From NCBI RefSeq assembly GCF_008838325.1, contig NZ_CP042829.1, positions 1,426,001-1,490,000 of the forward strand: DNA of 64,000 bases. The letters run 5' to 3'. This DNA is from Tepidiforma bonchosmolovskayae (GTDB taxonomy: Bacteria; Chloroflexota; Dehalococcoidia; Tepidiformales; Tepidiformaceae). The position numbers and the translations under genes were made by a program. Positions 14,952 through 23,068 of this stretch are shown here, in pieces; the first letter of the stretch is position 1, and each line of letters opens with the position of its first letter. Below the pieces are notes generated by a model. The model did no database searches, was not told the origin of the DNA, and saw only the letters and a list, made by a program, of their open reading frames with translations.

Positions 14952-16956
14952 CATCATTGGCCTCCTGGCCGGCGGCGCCGTGGCCGGCGCGCGGTGGGCC
15001 GCCTCCCGGGGCGGCAGCGATTCCCCGTCCGCCGCAGCGCCCGAGCCCGGCTCCCCCGCCGCAGCCGCCGCCGAGTTCGCGGCCGCCTGGGCCGCCGGCG
15101 ACCTCCAGGCCCTCTACCTGCTCCTCTCCCCGGCCGCGCAGCGCACGTACAGCTACGAGGCCTTCGCCGATGCCTACCGCACCTTCGAAGAGCAGGTCAC
15201 CGTGACCCAAACCGCCGTGCGCGCCGCCGATGTGAACGGCTCCGCCGCCCGCCTCGACGTGCGCCTCGCTACAGCCTATTTCGGCACGCTCGAATACTCC
15301 ACCGCCCTCCCCCTCGTCCCTGCACCAGGCCGTTACCTTGTCGAATGGACCCCTGCCGTCATCCATCCCCGCCTCGCCGGCGGCTACGCCTTCAGCTCCG
15401 TCATCCAGCGCCCTGTCCGCGGCACCATCTACGACCGGAACGGCATCGAACTCGCCGTCACCCGCGAAATCCGCCACGTCGGCCTTAACCGCGGCGTCAT
15501 CACCGATCGGCCCGGCCTCGAAGCAGCCCTCCTCGCCTTCGGCTTCACCCGCGAGCAGGTCGATGCCGCCTTCGCCTCCCCCGCGCCCCTCAACCACCGC
15601 GTCCGCGTCGGCCCCATCCCCGACGACCGCGTCGAAGAGGCCAATCGGCTCCTCCGCCCTTTCCAGGGCGTCATCATCTATGTCGAAACCCAGCGCGTGC
15701 ACCCCCTCGGCCCGGCCGCCGCCCACGTCGTTGGCTACACCCGCGAGTACACCGCCGAGGAGCTCAAAGCCCGCGCCGGCCAGGGCTTCCGCCCCGGCGA
15801 CCGCGTCGGCGCCGCCGGTCTCGAAGCCGTGTTCAACGACCGTCTCGCCGGGAGCATCGGCGCCGAACTCCGCCTCATCGGCCCCGACGGCGCCGTCGCC
15901 GAAGTGCTCATCTCCCGCCCCTTCCGCCAGGGCGAGGACCTCCGCACCACGCTCGACGCCCCGACCCTCCAGCGCGCCTACGAACGCCTCGGCGGCCGCG
16001 CTGGCGCAGCCGTCGTCGTCGACCCTGCGACCAACGGCCTCCTCGCCCTCGTCAGCTCCCCCAGCTTCGACCCCGACGCCTTCGAACGCGGCGATGCCGC
16101 TGCCCTCGCGGCCATCACGGCCGCGCCCGGCGCTCCCCTCGCCAACCGCGCCGCCACCGGCCTCTACTCGGCCGGCTCCACCTTCAAGCTGGTCACCGGC
16201 GCGGCCGGGATGGTCTACCTCGGGCTCACCCCGAACGACCGGCTCGATTGCGGCGCCATCTGGTACGGCGTCGACCCGCCCCGCCGCAACTGGGAAGGGA
16301 GCCAGGGTTCGCTCACCATCGCCGAGGCCCTCATGCGCTCCTGCAACCCCGTCTTCTACGAAATCGCCCTCCGCCTCTACAACCAGTTCGATGACGCCCT
16401 CGCCGCGATGGCCCGCCAGTTCGGCTTCGGCGCCCCCACCGGCACCCTCGGCGTCGTCGAAGAAGCCGGCCTCGTGCCCGATGCCGCCTGGAAGCGCCGG
16501 ACCACCGGCCAGCCCTGGTACCCCGGCGACGAAGTCAACCTCGGCATCGGCCAGGGCGACCTCCTCATCACCCCACTCCAGCTCGCCAACGCCTACAGCA
16601 CCTTCGTGACTGGCCAGCTCCGCACCCCGCGCCTCCTCGAGGAGGCCGAGGCGACGGTGCGCGGCACACTCCCGCTTACCCCGGAGCAGCACGCCCACCT
16701 CATGCGCGGACTCGAGCTCGTCACCGGCCCCCGCGGCACCGCCGCTGCCGCCTTCGCACTGGCCGGCTATACCGACTTCGCCGGCAAATCCGGCACCGCT
16801 GAAGACGCCGGGGCCCAGCAGCACGTCCTCTTCGTCGCCATGCGTCCCGCGAAGCAGCCCCGCGCCATCGCCGCAGTCGTCCTCGATGACGGCAAATCCG
16901 GCTCCATCGAAGCCGGGCCGATCGCCCGCGACATCCTCCTCGCTGCCCTCCGGTAG
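14920..16956 (+). CDS. Class B penicillin-binding protein with MecA-type N-terminal domain
   Basis: Peptidoglycan transpeptidase of 678 residues, membrane-anchored by residues 5-25. Order of domains: an NTF2-like MecA_N domain (about 48-140), a PBP dimerisation region starting RPVRGTIYDRNG (about 165-330) and a transpeptidase domain. All three active-site motifs are present: STFK (S420, K423), SCN (S474, N476) and KSGT (K623-T626). No transglycosylase domain. The architecture is that of PBP2a/PBP3-like class B enzymes. Its presence argues that this organism makes cross-linked peptidoglycan. ATG 14920 lies 6 nt after GAGGAG and within a CATG shared with the divergent gene. Confidence 0.92.
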   Translation: MPVRAVFLAAIIIGLLAGGAVAGARWAASRGGSDSPSAAAPEPGSPAAAAAEFAAAWAAGDLQALYLLLSPAAQRTYSYEAFADAYRTFEEQVTVTQTAVRAADVNGSAARLDVRLATAYFGTLEYSTALPLVPAPGRYLVEWTPAVIHPRLAGGYAFSSVIQRPVRGTIYDRNGIELAVTREIRHVGLNRGVITDRPGLEAALLAFGFTREQVDAAFASPAPLNHRVRVGPIPDDRVEEANRLLRPFQGVIIYVETQRVHPLGPAAAHVVGYTREYTAEELKARAGQGFRPGDRVGAAGLEAVFNDRLAGSIGAELRLIGPDGAVAEVLISRPFRQGEDLRTTLDAPTLQRAYERLGGRAGAAVVVDPATNGLLALVSSPSFDPDAFERGDAAALAAITAAPGAPLANRAATGLYSAGSTFKLVTGAAGMVYLGLTPNDRLDCGAIWYGVDPPRRNWEGSQGSLTIAEALMRSCNPVFYEIALRLYNQFDDALAAMARQFGFGAPTGTLGVVEEAGLVPDAAWKRRTTGQPWYPGDEVNLGIGQGDLLITPLQLANAYSTFVTGQLRTPRLLEEAEATVRGTLPLTPEQHAHLMRGLELVTGPRGTAAAAFALAGYTDFAGKSGTAEDAGAQQHVLFVAMRPAKQPRAIAAVVLDDGKSGSIEAGPIARDILLAALR

Positions 16957-16963
16957 GCGCTGC

Positions 16964-17734
16964 TCAGCACCCCTTCCATTGCGGCTCCCGGCGCTCCCGC
17001 GCGGCCGCCATCCCCTCGCGCGCGTCCTCCGTCGCCTGGGCCACCCGCCGCATCGTCTCGCCGAACCGGATCGCTTCCACCCACGGCATCTGCTGGCCCC
17101 GCCATGCGACCTCCTTCGTCGCCCGCACGGCCAGCGGCGCCGATTTCAGCAGCCGCTCCGCCAGCGCCCGGGCCTCGTCCATCAGCCGCTCGTGCGGGAC
17201 CACCTTCCAGGCGAGCCCCATCTCCTTCGCCCGGTAGGCATCGACCCGCTCCCCGATGAGCAGCAGCTCCATCGCGTACTGCCAGCCGACCTTCTGCGGC
17301 ATCCGCACCGCACCCTGGATCGTCGGGATGCCCAGCCGCACCTCCGGGAAGCCGAACTCCGCCCGTTCGCTCGCGATCACGAAGTCGCAGGCCGCTGCCA
17401 GCGTGCAGCCGAACCCGAGGCAGTAGCCGTTCACGGCCGCAATCGTGGGCTTCCAGATTTCGAGCCCGTTCTCCAGCGACGTCAGGCTCGGCGTCTCCCA
17501 GTGGGTTGCCCCGCGCGGCGGCGCTGCCCCCCGCAGGTCGGCCCCGGCGCAGAAGGCGCGCCCTGCCCCGGTCACGATCGCGACCCACGCCTCCTCGTCG
17601 TCCCGGAAGCGCACCCACGCCGCGTCGAGGTCCTCCCGCAGCTCCGCGTTGATGGCGTTGAGCGCCTCGGGCCGGTTGTAGGTGATCGTCGCGATCCGCC
17701 CCTCGCGTTCGTACAGCACGGTTCCCGGCATCAT
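16964..17734 (-). CDS. Enoyl-CoA hydratase/isomerase (crotonase) family protein
   Basis: A 256-residue crotonase-fold enzyme acting on acyl-CoA thioesters. The oxyanion-hole segments are FCAGADL and VNGYCLGFGCTLAAACD, and a candidate catalytic Glu is in FPEVRLGI. Arg is replaced at some substrate positions, so hydratase or isomerase specificity cannot be decided. Two adjacent ATGs follow GGAGGGACG; either could serve. Only 7 bp separate its stop from the convergent PBP stop. Related acyl-CoA genes are found further on at 37-41 kb. Confidence 0.9.
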   Translation of the reverse strand: MMPGTVLYEREGRIATITYNRPEALNAINAELREDLDAAWVRFRDDEEAWVAIVTGAGRAFCAGADLRGAAPPRGATHWETPSLTSLENGLEIWKPTIAAVNGYCLGFGCTLAAACDFVIASERAEFGFPEVRLGIPTIQGAVRMPQKVGWQYAMELLLIGERVDAYRAKEMGLAWKVVPHERLMDEARALAERLLKSAPLAVRATKEVAWRGQQMPWVEAIRFGETMRRVAQATEDAREGMAAARERREPQWKGC

Positions 17735-17784
17735 CGTCCCTCCCGGCCAGCGTCGCGCGGGAGTCTACACCAGCCGCCCGCTCC

Positions 17785-20256
17785 TCAGATCGCCCGGCCC
17801 CGCAGCCGCTCCTCTTTGCCCGGCTTCGCCGTCAGGAAGTCGAGCACCTGCTGCCAGTACCGGCTCAGCAGGTACTGGCCGATGAGCGCCCCCGCGACCG
17901 CCGTCAGCACGATCACCCAGTCGCCCGTGTGCACCTCGGTGAAATCGAAGAACGCGCGGAGCCGCGGCGTGTAGACCGTCACAAGGAAGCCCGCCACCAG
18001 CAGGATGCCGAGCACGCTCGTCAGCACCGGCCGGGTCAGGCTCCGCCACGAGGCGCCCTGGAACCCGAGCACCTCCACCATGAAGAACAGCCCCGTAATC
18101 CCCATCGTCAGCGAAACCAGCGTCCGCGCCTCCGCGATGTCCCGCCGGAGCAGCCCCTCGGTCAGCAGGTGCACCAGGATCGCCGCCACCGCCAGCGCCA
18201 CCGAGGCTGGCAGCGCCCAGCGCAGCACGTTCCGCGTGAAGTCGCGCCCTGCATCGGGCGGCGGCACGCTGATCGAAATAAACACCGCCGGGATGCCGAG
18301 CGTCAGCAGCGCCGTCAGCGAGCCGTGCCGCGGCAGGAAGGGGAAATCGAGGCCGAGCATGTTCGTCGCCACGATGATCAGGTAGGCGTACAGGCTCTTC
18401 GCGATGAACAGCTTGCTCAGCCGGGCCGCATTCCCGAGCACTGCCGTCGCCTCCTTCGCCCCCCGGATGAGCGCGAGGAACGAATCGTTCAGCAGCACGA
18501 TCCCGGCCACCGCCCGCGTCATCGATGTGCCGCTCGCCATGGCAACCGCCACGTCCGCCGTCCGCAGCGCCTGAACGTCGTTCGCGCCGTCGCCGACCAT
18601 CGCCACGAAGTGCCCGTTCTCCTTCAGCGCGTTCACGATGCGCGCCTTGAGCGCCGGCGTCACCCGCCCGAACACGCTGTGTTCCTCCACCGCCCGGAGG
18701 AACGCCTCCCCTTCGAGCGGCTCGAGCTGCGGCCCGGCCACCACCCCGCCCTTCAGCCGGATCCCGAGCTGCGCCAGCAGCGCCCGCACCGTCTCCGGGT
18801 TGTCGCCGGAGATGATCTTCGGCTCGATGCCCAGCTGCTCCATCATCGCAAACGCGTTCCGCACCTCAGGCCGCAGCTCGTCGGCCAGCGTCAGCAGCGC
18901 CAGCGCCCGGAGCGTGCCCGGGTCCTCGTCCGCGCCGGGCAGCCGCTCTGCCTCCGCGAAGATCACCCCGCGCAGGCCGTGTTCCGCTGCCTCCCGGTAG
19001 GCCTCCTCCAGCTCCGCGCCGTTCGCACACCGGGGCAGTACCGTCTCCGGCGCGCCGAGCACGAACGTCCGCACCTCGCCGTCCTTCTCGAGCCGGACGG
19101 CGCTCCACCGCCGCTCCGAATTGAAGGGCACCGAACCGGTCGGCCGGGCGAGATTCGTGGTGTTCCCCAGCGCCTCCGCCAGCGCCTCGGCCGTCTTGCT
19201 CTCCTCCCGGCTCGCTGCGGCGAACGCGCCCAGCCAGCCCACGTACCCCTCCGCCCCCGGCACCCACCGCACCTCCCGCAGGGTCATCCGGTTCGCCGTA
19301 ATCGTGCCCGTCTTGTCGAGGCAGATCACGTCGACGTAGTTCAGCGCCTCCACCGCATTGATGTCCTGCACGATCGCCCCCGCCCGCGACACCCGCACCG
19401 CCCCGACCGCGAACGCCACCGTCATCCCCAGCAGCAGCCCTGTCGGGACCACCGTCGTTACGGTCGCCGTCGTCGCCTTGAGCGCGTCGGCCAGCCCCCG
19501 GTCGTTCATCGTGTACTGGACCAGCAGCGCCGCCGCGAGCACACCCGTCGCCGTCAGCAGCACCCGCAGGATCCGCTTGAACCGGATCTGCAGCGGCGTC
19601 AGCCGCTTCACCAGCTGCCGGGCGTCGGCCGTGAGCCGCATCGCATACGCCTCCATCCCCACCTTCTCCGCCACGTAGTAGCAGTCCCCCGCCGTGCAGA
19701 AGCTCCCGCTCCGCAGCTCGTCGCCCGGCCGGCGTTTCACCGACTCCGATTCGCCCGTCAGCAGCGACTCGTCGATCTCCGCCTCGCGCGCAACAATCGG
19801 CCCGTCGGCCACCACCTGGTCCCCCTTCTTCAGGTGCACCAGGTCGCCCTGCACCACATCCTCCGCCGGGATTTCGATCTCCACCCCATCGCGCACCACC
19901 GTCACCTGGGGCGCCGTCAGCGCCCGCAGCTCCCGCAGCGTCCGCGTCGCCTTCAGCTCCTGCAGCGTGGCCACCAGCACGTTGGCGATGACCACAATCC
20001 CGACGAAAAACCCGTCCTTGAACTCGCCGATCGCCAGCAGCGCCAGGATGAGCGACCCGAGGATGACGTTGAAGAACGTCAGGACGTTCGCGCGGATAAC
20101 GTCCGCGTCGGTCCGGATCCGCCCGCCGTCCCGGTTGGTCAGCCCCGCGGCGGCCCGCGCCATTGCCTCCGCCGAGGTCAGTCCCCGGAGAGCCGGGTCG
20201 TGCAGCCCGGGCAGCGGTGCCTGTGCTGTCTGCGTCACCCGATTAGCCTGACGCAA
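17785..20256 (-). CDS. P-type cation-transporting ATPase (CtpE-like)
   Basis: An 823-residue ion pump. TGES is in the actuator domain, the phosphorylation motif is DKTGT (D314) and the hinge is GDGANDV. The membrane motif ahead of the phosphorylation site is VVPTGLL instead of PEGL or CPC, so a heavy-metal (P1B) pump is unlikely; no N-terminal metal domain is present. The overall pattern (short N-terminus, HPDTRAV-like MTRAVAGIVLLNDSF) resembles mycobacterial CtpE, implicated in calcium uptake. Ion specificity is inference. The start is TTG at 20256; an in-frame GTG at 20238 is possible. Confidence 0.85.
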   Translation of the reverse strand: MRQANRVTQTAQAPLPGLHDPALRGLTSAEAMARAAAGLTNRDGGRIRTDADVIRANVLTFFNVILGSLILALLAIGEFKDGFFVGIVVIANVLVATLQELKATRTLRELRALTAPQVTVVRDGVEIEIPAEDVVQGDLVHLKKGDQVVADGPIVAREAEIDESLLTGESESVKRRPGDELRSGSFCTAGDCYYVAEKVGMEAYAMRLTADARQLVKRLTPLQIRFKRILRVLLTATGVLAAALLVQYTMNDRGLADALKATTATVTTVVPTGLLLGMTVAFAVGAVRVSRAGAIVQDINAVEALNYVDVICLDKTGTITANRMTLREVRWVPGAEGYVGWLGAFAAASREESKTAEALAEALGNTTNLARPTGSVPFNSERRWSAVRLEKDGEVRTFVLGAPETVLPRCANGAELEEAYREAAEHGLRGVIFAEAERLPGADEDPGTLRALALLTLADELRPEVRNAFAMMEQLGIEPKIISGDNPETVRALLAQLGIRLKGGVVAGPQLEPLEGEAFLRAVEEHSVFGRVTPALKARIVNALKENGHFVAMVGDGANDVQALRTADVAVAMASGTSMTRAVAGIVLLNDSFLALIRGAKEATAVLGNAARLSKLFIAKSLYAYLIIVATNMLGLDFPFLPRHGSLTALLTLGIPAVFISISVPPPDAGRDFTRNVLRWALPASVALAVAAILVHLLTEGLLRRDIAEARTLVSLTMGITGLFFMVEVLGFQGASWRSLTRPVLTSVLGILLVAGFLVTVYTPRLRAFFDFTEVHTGDWVIVLTAVAGALIGQYLLSRYWQQVLDFLTAKPGKEERLRGRAI

Positions 20257-20357
20257 TCGCAGCCGGAATGAAAGGGCGGGCCGTTAACCATCGCCTAACA
20301 TCCCGCCGTGCACAGTACAGGTGCGCTGAGCATCTCCCCTCGGAGCATGCGCAAGAA

Positions 20358-20392
20358 ACGGCGGCCAGTCCTTCCCTCCGGCTGGCCGCCGT
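20358..20392 (-). terminator. Hairpin terminator after the 29-residue membrane protein gene
   Basis: Perfect 11-bp stem (ACGGCGGCCAG / CTGGCCGCCGT) with a 13-nt loop. On the - strand it is followed by TTTCTTGC, on the + strand by CCCATTTT after two bases, so it may work in both directions. Confidence 0.7.
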
Positions 20393-20444
20393 CCCATTTT
20401 CCCGTCCCTGACGCGGCAACCGCCCCCGCGGGCGTGCCCGCACC

Positions 20445-20534
20445 TCAGGCCTTGATGCCGATGATCGACAGCGAGATCAGCATCCCGATGAAAACCGCGC
20501 ACAGGAGCGTCAGGTAGCCAATCGTCTTCCACAT
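20445..20534 (-). CDS. 29-residue single-span membrane microprotein
   Basis: A short reading frame starting MWKTIGYLTLLCAV and ending SIIGIKA. About 20 residues in the middle are uninterrupted hydrophobic, with Lys3 and Lys28 at the two ends, so it should span the membrane once. GGGAGGGTGG lies 7 nt before the ATG, and a strong hairpin terminator follows 53 bp after the stop. A TAGGAT hexamer about 50 nt upstream may be its -10. Having ribosome site, membrane-like composition and terminator together makes it a real gene. The function is unknown; small subunits or regulators of membrane complexes look like this. It lies 188 bp upstream of the P-type ATPase gene on the same strand. Confidence 0.75.
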   Translation of the reverse strand: MWKTIGYLTLLCAVFIGMLISLSIIGIKA

Positions 20535-20582
20535 GGGCAGTCCACCCTCCCGTCGGACTCCGGGGTTTCGCCCGGCTTCCCC

Positions 20583-20588
20583 ATCCTA
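20583..20588 (-). promoter_or_regulatory. Possible -10 (TAGGAT) of the microprotein gene
   Basis: TAGGAT on the - strand would start a message of about 40 nt leader ahead of the microprotein ATG. No convincing -35 was seen. Confidence 0.35.
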
Positions 20589-20628
20589 ACTCCCGCCGGC
20601 CCGACACGCGACCCGCCGCTGCGCCCGC

Positions 20629-20670
20629 TACCATATCGGTATGCGCCATCCCGCCCGGGCCCGCCGGTGA
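20629..20670 (+). promoter_or_regulatory. -10 TACCAT plus leaderless 9-codon upstream reading frame
   Basis: TACCAT (20629-20634) is followed after 6 nt by an ATG (20641) that opens a nine-residue frame, MRHPARARR, whose stop TGA (20668-20670) overlaps the GTG start of the nucleotidyltransferase (GTGA). The Arg-rich leader would be translated from the mRNA 5' end and then couple to the main gene. Confidence 0.6.
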
Positions 20671-21386
20671 ACGCCGTCATCCTCGCCGCCGGCGATGGCG
20701 GCCGCCTCGGCACGCTCACCCGCGAACGCCCCAAGCCCCTCGTCGACATCGCCGGTCGGCCCATCATCAGCTACACCCTCGAAGCCCTCGCCGCCGCCGG
20801 CGTCCGCGAGGCCGCCGTCGTCGTCGGCTACCGCGCCGGCCAGTTGGGCGAAGCCCTCGCCGCCGATGCCCACGGCCTCGGCCTTTCCTTTATCTACAAC
20901 CCCCGCTTCCGAGAAGGCGCCTCGCTCTCCCTCGCCGCCGCCCGCCAGTGGGCCGGCAGCGAACCCTTCCTCCTCCTCATGGCCGACCACCTCCTCTCCG
21001 AACCGATCATCCGCCGCCTCCTCGATGCCCGCGCCGAAACACCGCCCGGCGTCTCCCTCGTCGCTGCCGATGCCCCCGCACGCTGGCCCGCCGACTACCT
21101 CGACGAAGCCACCCGCCTCGCCCTCGACCCCGACGGCTTCGTCACCGCCATCGGCAAGCACCTCGAACCCTACGACGCCCTCGATACCGGCGCCTTCCTC
21201 CTCGACCCCGCCGCTTGGACCGCCTTCGACGCCGCCCCCGAGAGCTGCGAACTCTCCACGATCTTCTCCATCCTCGCCGCCCGCCGCGCCCTCCGGGCCG
21301 TCGATATCGGCGGCGCCCACTGGTACGACATCGATACCGGCGCCGACCTCGAAGCCGCCGCCGCCATCCTCGCCGCCCGCCGATGA
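20667..21386 (+). CDS. Sugar/inositol-phosphate nucleotidyltransferase (IPCT-like)
   Basis: A 239-residue nucleotidyltransferase with the GT-A fingerprint LAAGDGGRLG...RPKPLVDIAGRPIISYTLE and metal-site aspartate in LLLMADHLL. The next gene, overlapping by ATGA, encodes a CDP-alcohol phosphotransferase. The pair matches the two halves of the IPCT/DIPPS enzyme that makes CDP-inositol and joins it to inositol-1-phosphate, giving phosphorylated di-myo-inositol phosphate, a solute of thermophiles. A different sugar-1-phosphate substrate is possible. The GTG start is fixed by the overlap with the upstream mini-frame. Confidence 0.82.
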   Translation: MNAVILAAGDGGRLGTLTRERPKPLVDIAGRPIISYTLEALAAAGVREAAVVVGYRAGQLGEALAADAHGLGLSFIYNPRFREGASLSLAAARQWAGSEPFLLLMADHLLSEPIIRRLLDARAETPPGVSLVAADAPARWPADYLDEATRLALDPDGFVTAIGKHLEPYDALDTGAFLLDPAAWTAFDAAPESCELSTIFSILAARRALRAVDIGGAHWYDIDTGADLEAAAAILAARR

Positions 21387-22018
21387 CCTACGACGGCCTC
21401 GTCTCCCGCTACCTCAACCGCCCCCTCAGCCGGCCCGCCGCCCGCGCCCTCCGGCACACCCCCGTCACCCCCAACCAGGTCACCGCCTTCACCCTCCTCC
21501 TCGCCGTCGCCGCGGGCGCCATGCTCGCCGCGGGCTGGCACATCGCCGGCGGCATCGCCATCCAGGCCGTCAGCGTCATCGACGGCGTCGACGGCGAACT
21601 CGCCCGCCTCAAGAATGCCGCCACCCGCTTCGGCGCCGTCTTCGACGCCGTCACCGACCGCTACGCCGATGCCGCCCTCATCGCCGGCATGACCGTCTAC
21701 GCCGTCCGCTTCGAAGCCTGGCCCCGCCCCGAGTTCGTCGGTATGCTCGCCCTCGGCGCCTCCCTCATCGTCAGCTACAGCCGCGCCCGCATCGAAGCCG
21801 ACCTCCCTCACGTCGCCCGCGGAGGCAGCCTCGACCGCATCTTCGGCCTCGCCAGCCGCGACGTTCGCTCCCTCCTCCTCGCCGTCGGCGCCGTCCTCGG
21901 CCAGTGCTACCTCGCCCTCGCCCTGGTCGCCGTCCTCGCCGGCCTCACCATCGCCTGGCGCCTCGCCTACCTCCGCTTCTCCCCCGCCGCCTCCGTCCCC
22001 CCGCCGCCCCAGGGATAA
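21383..22018 (+). CDS. CDP-alcohol phosphotransferase family protein (DIPPS-like)
   Basis: A 211-residue integral membrane enzyme that displaces CMP from a CDP-alcohol. The full family motif is present: DGELARLKNAATRFGAVFD followed by AVTD (D-G-x2-A-R-x8-G-x3-D-x3-D). About five to six hydrophobic segments follow the N-terminal amphipathic stretch RYLNRPLSRPAAR. It starts inside the stop codon of the nucleotidyltransferase (ATGA), so the two are translated together; the proposed joint product is di-myo-inositol phosphate phosphate. If the partner uses another alcohol, this could be a phospholipid head-group enzyme. Its stop borders the largest heptamer array. Confidence 0.85.
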   Translation: MTYDGLVSRYLNRPLSRPAARALRHTPVTPNQVTAFTLLLAVAAGAMLAAGWHIAGGIAIQAVSVIDGVDGELARLKNAATRFGAVFDAVTDRYADAALIAGMTVYAVRFEAWPRPEFVGMLALGASLIVSYSRARIEADLPHVARGGSLDRIFGLASRDVRSLLLAVGAVLGQCYLALALVAVLAGLTIAWRLAYLRFSPAASVPPPPQG

Positions 22019-22035
22019 GGGAGCCCCGCCGCCTC

Positions 22036-22339
22036 TTCTCCCTCCTCCCTCCTCCCTTCTCCCTCCTCCCTGCTCCCTCCTCCCTGCTCCCCGCTCCCCG
22101 CTCCCTGCTCCCCGCTCCCTGCTCCCCGCTCCCTGCTCCCCGCTCCCTGCTCCCCGCTCCCTGCTCCCCGCTCCCCGCTCCCTGCTCCCCGCTCCCTGCT
22201 CCCCGCTCCCCGCTCCCCGCTCCCCGCTCCCTGCTCCCCGCTCCCCGCTCCCTGCTCCCCGCTCCCCGCTCCCCGCTCCCTGCTCCCCGCTCCCCGCTCC
22301 CTGCTCCCCGCTCCCTGCTCCCCGCTCCCTGCTCCCCGC
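22036..22339. repeat. GGGAGCR heptamer array A (about 43 units)
   Basis: About 300 bp of tandem heptamers, written CTGCTCC / CCGCTCC on the + strand (GGGAGCR on the - strand). The left 60 bp are degenerate (CTCCTCC, CTTCTCC), while the rest is nearly uniform with frequent strict alternation of the two forms. It fills the whole gap between two convergent genes; the - strand gene's TAG stop is formed by the last degenerate unit. The G-rich strand has GGG every 7 nt, a G-quadruplex pattern. Confidence 0.95.
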
Positions 22340-22944
22340 TACTCCCACCTCACCTCCGCAACCCCGCCCCGGTCCCGCAGCTCAATCTCCACGAGCGCCG
22401 GCCCGCCACCGTGGCTGAACACCACCTCCAGCCGCCCCGCCTCCGACGGCCCCGCCGCCCGTGCCGCCTCCTCCCCGTCCACCCGCACCGTCACCTCCCC
22501 CCGGTAGACCAGCACAAACCGGTACCGCCCCGCCTCCGGCAGCTCCACCCGCGCGCTCGCCACCAGGCTCCACCGGTCGTCCACCAGGTCCGGGAACGGC
22601 GCACCCGCGTACGACAGCGCCAGCCCATCCACCGCGCCGTCAGCCACCTTCACATGCCCGCTCGTCGGCCGGTCGTCGAACACCTCCACCCGGAACCGCG
22701 CCGGCCGCGCCAGCTCCCGCAGCGGAAGCGGCGTCGGCGTCGCAGTCGGTGCAGCCGTCGGCGTCGGCGTCGAAACCGGCGGCGCCGCCTCCGCCGTGGC
22801 CGTGCGCGTCGCCGCCGGACCCTGCGTCGGCGTCGAACGCACCCCGCCCTCGCTCGCCGCCGGGTCGAGGAACTGCCACGAAATCACCCCGACCGCCGCG
22901 AGCGCCAGCAGCGCCACAACCTCCCGGAGCCCAAGGCCGCGCAT
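22339..22944 (-). CDS. Membrane-anchored extracytoplasmic protein with PA14-like domain
   Basis: A 201-residue protein: one transmembrane segment near the N-terminus (about 7-25), a Pro/Thr-rich linker (TPTPTAAPTATPTP) and a C-terminal beta-rich domain of about 120 residues. ARVELPEAGRYRFVLVYRGEVTVRVDGEEA resembles the PA14/jelly-roll pattern of carbohydrate-binding or surface proteins. The domain should be outside the cell. The start at 22944 is chosen because GACACT lies 7 nt upstream and upstream ATGs would precede the membrane segment by too much. The stop codon is the edge of array A. The function is unknown. Confidence 0.72.
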   Translation of the reverse strand: MRGLGLREVVALLALAAVGVISWQFLDPAASEGGVRSTPTQGPAATRTATAEAAPPVSTPTPTAAPTATPTPLPLRELARPARFRVEVFDDRPTSGHVKVADGAVDGLALSYAGAPFPDLVDDRWSLVASARVELPEAGRYRFVLVYRGEVTVRVDGEEAARAAGPSEAGRLEVVFSHGGGPALVEIELRDRGGVAEVRWE

Positions 22945-22951
22945 CACCCAC

Positions 22952-22957
22952 AGTGTC
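22952..22957 (-). promoter_or_regulatory. -10 hexamer GACACT, leaderless PA14-like gene
   Basis: GACACT on the - strand ends 7 nt before the ATG at 22944 and no Shine-Dalgarno sequence is present. The divergent gene has a similar element at 23057. Confidence 0.4.
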
Positions 22958-23056
22958 GCCCCGCCGGGCCGAACGCGGAACGCCGCATCCGCCCCCGCCG
23001 GCCACATTTTGCCCGCCGCTTACCTGCGCCCCGTTCCGGCAAACGCCGCCGTGCCC

Positions 23057-23062
23057 CACACT
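23057..23062 (+). promoter_or_regulatory. -10 hexamer CACACT, leaderless secreted-protein gene
   Basis: CACACT is followed after 6 nt (tccccc) by the ATG at 23069, without a Shine-Dalgarno sequence. Confidence 0.45.
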
Positions 23063-23068
23063 TCCCCC

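Noticed and set aside
22036-22339. Heptamer arrays considered as a CRISPR array or as protein-coding repeats (SGEQGAGS-type)
   Set aside because: There are no spacers: the unit is 7 bp and contiguous. Frames across the arrays have no own start, ribosome site or conserved partner.
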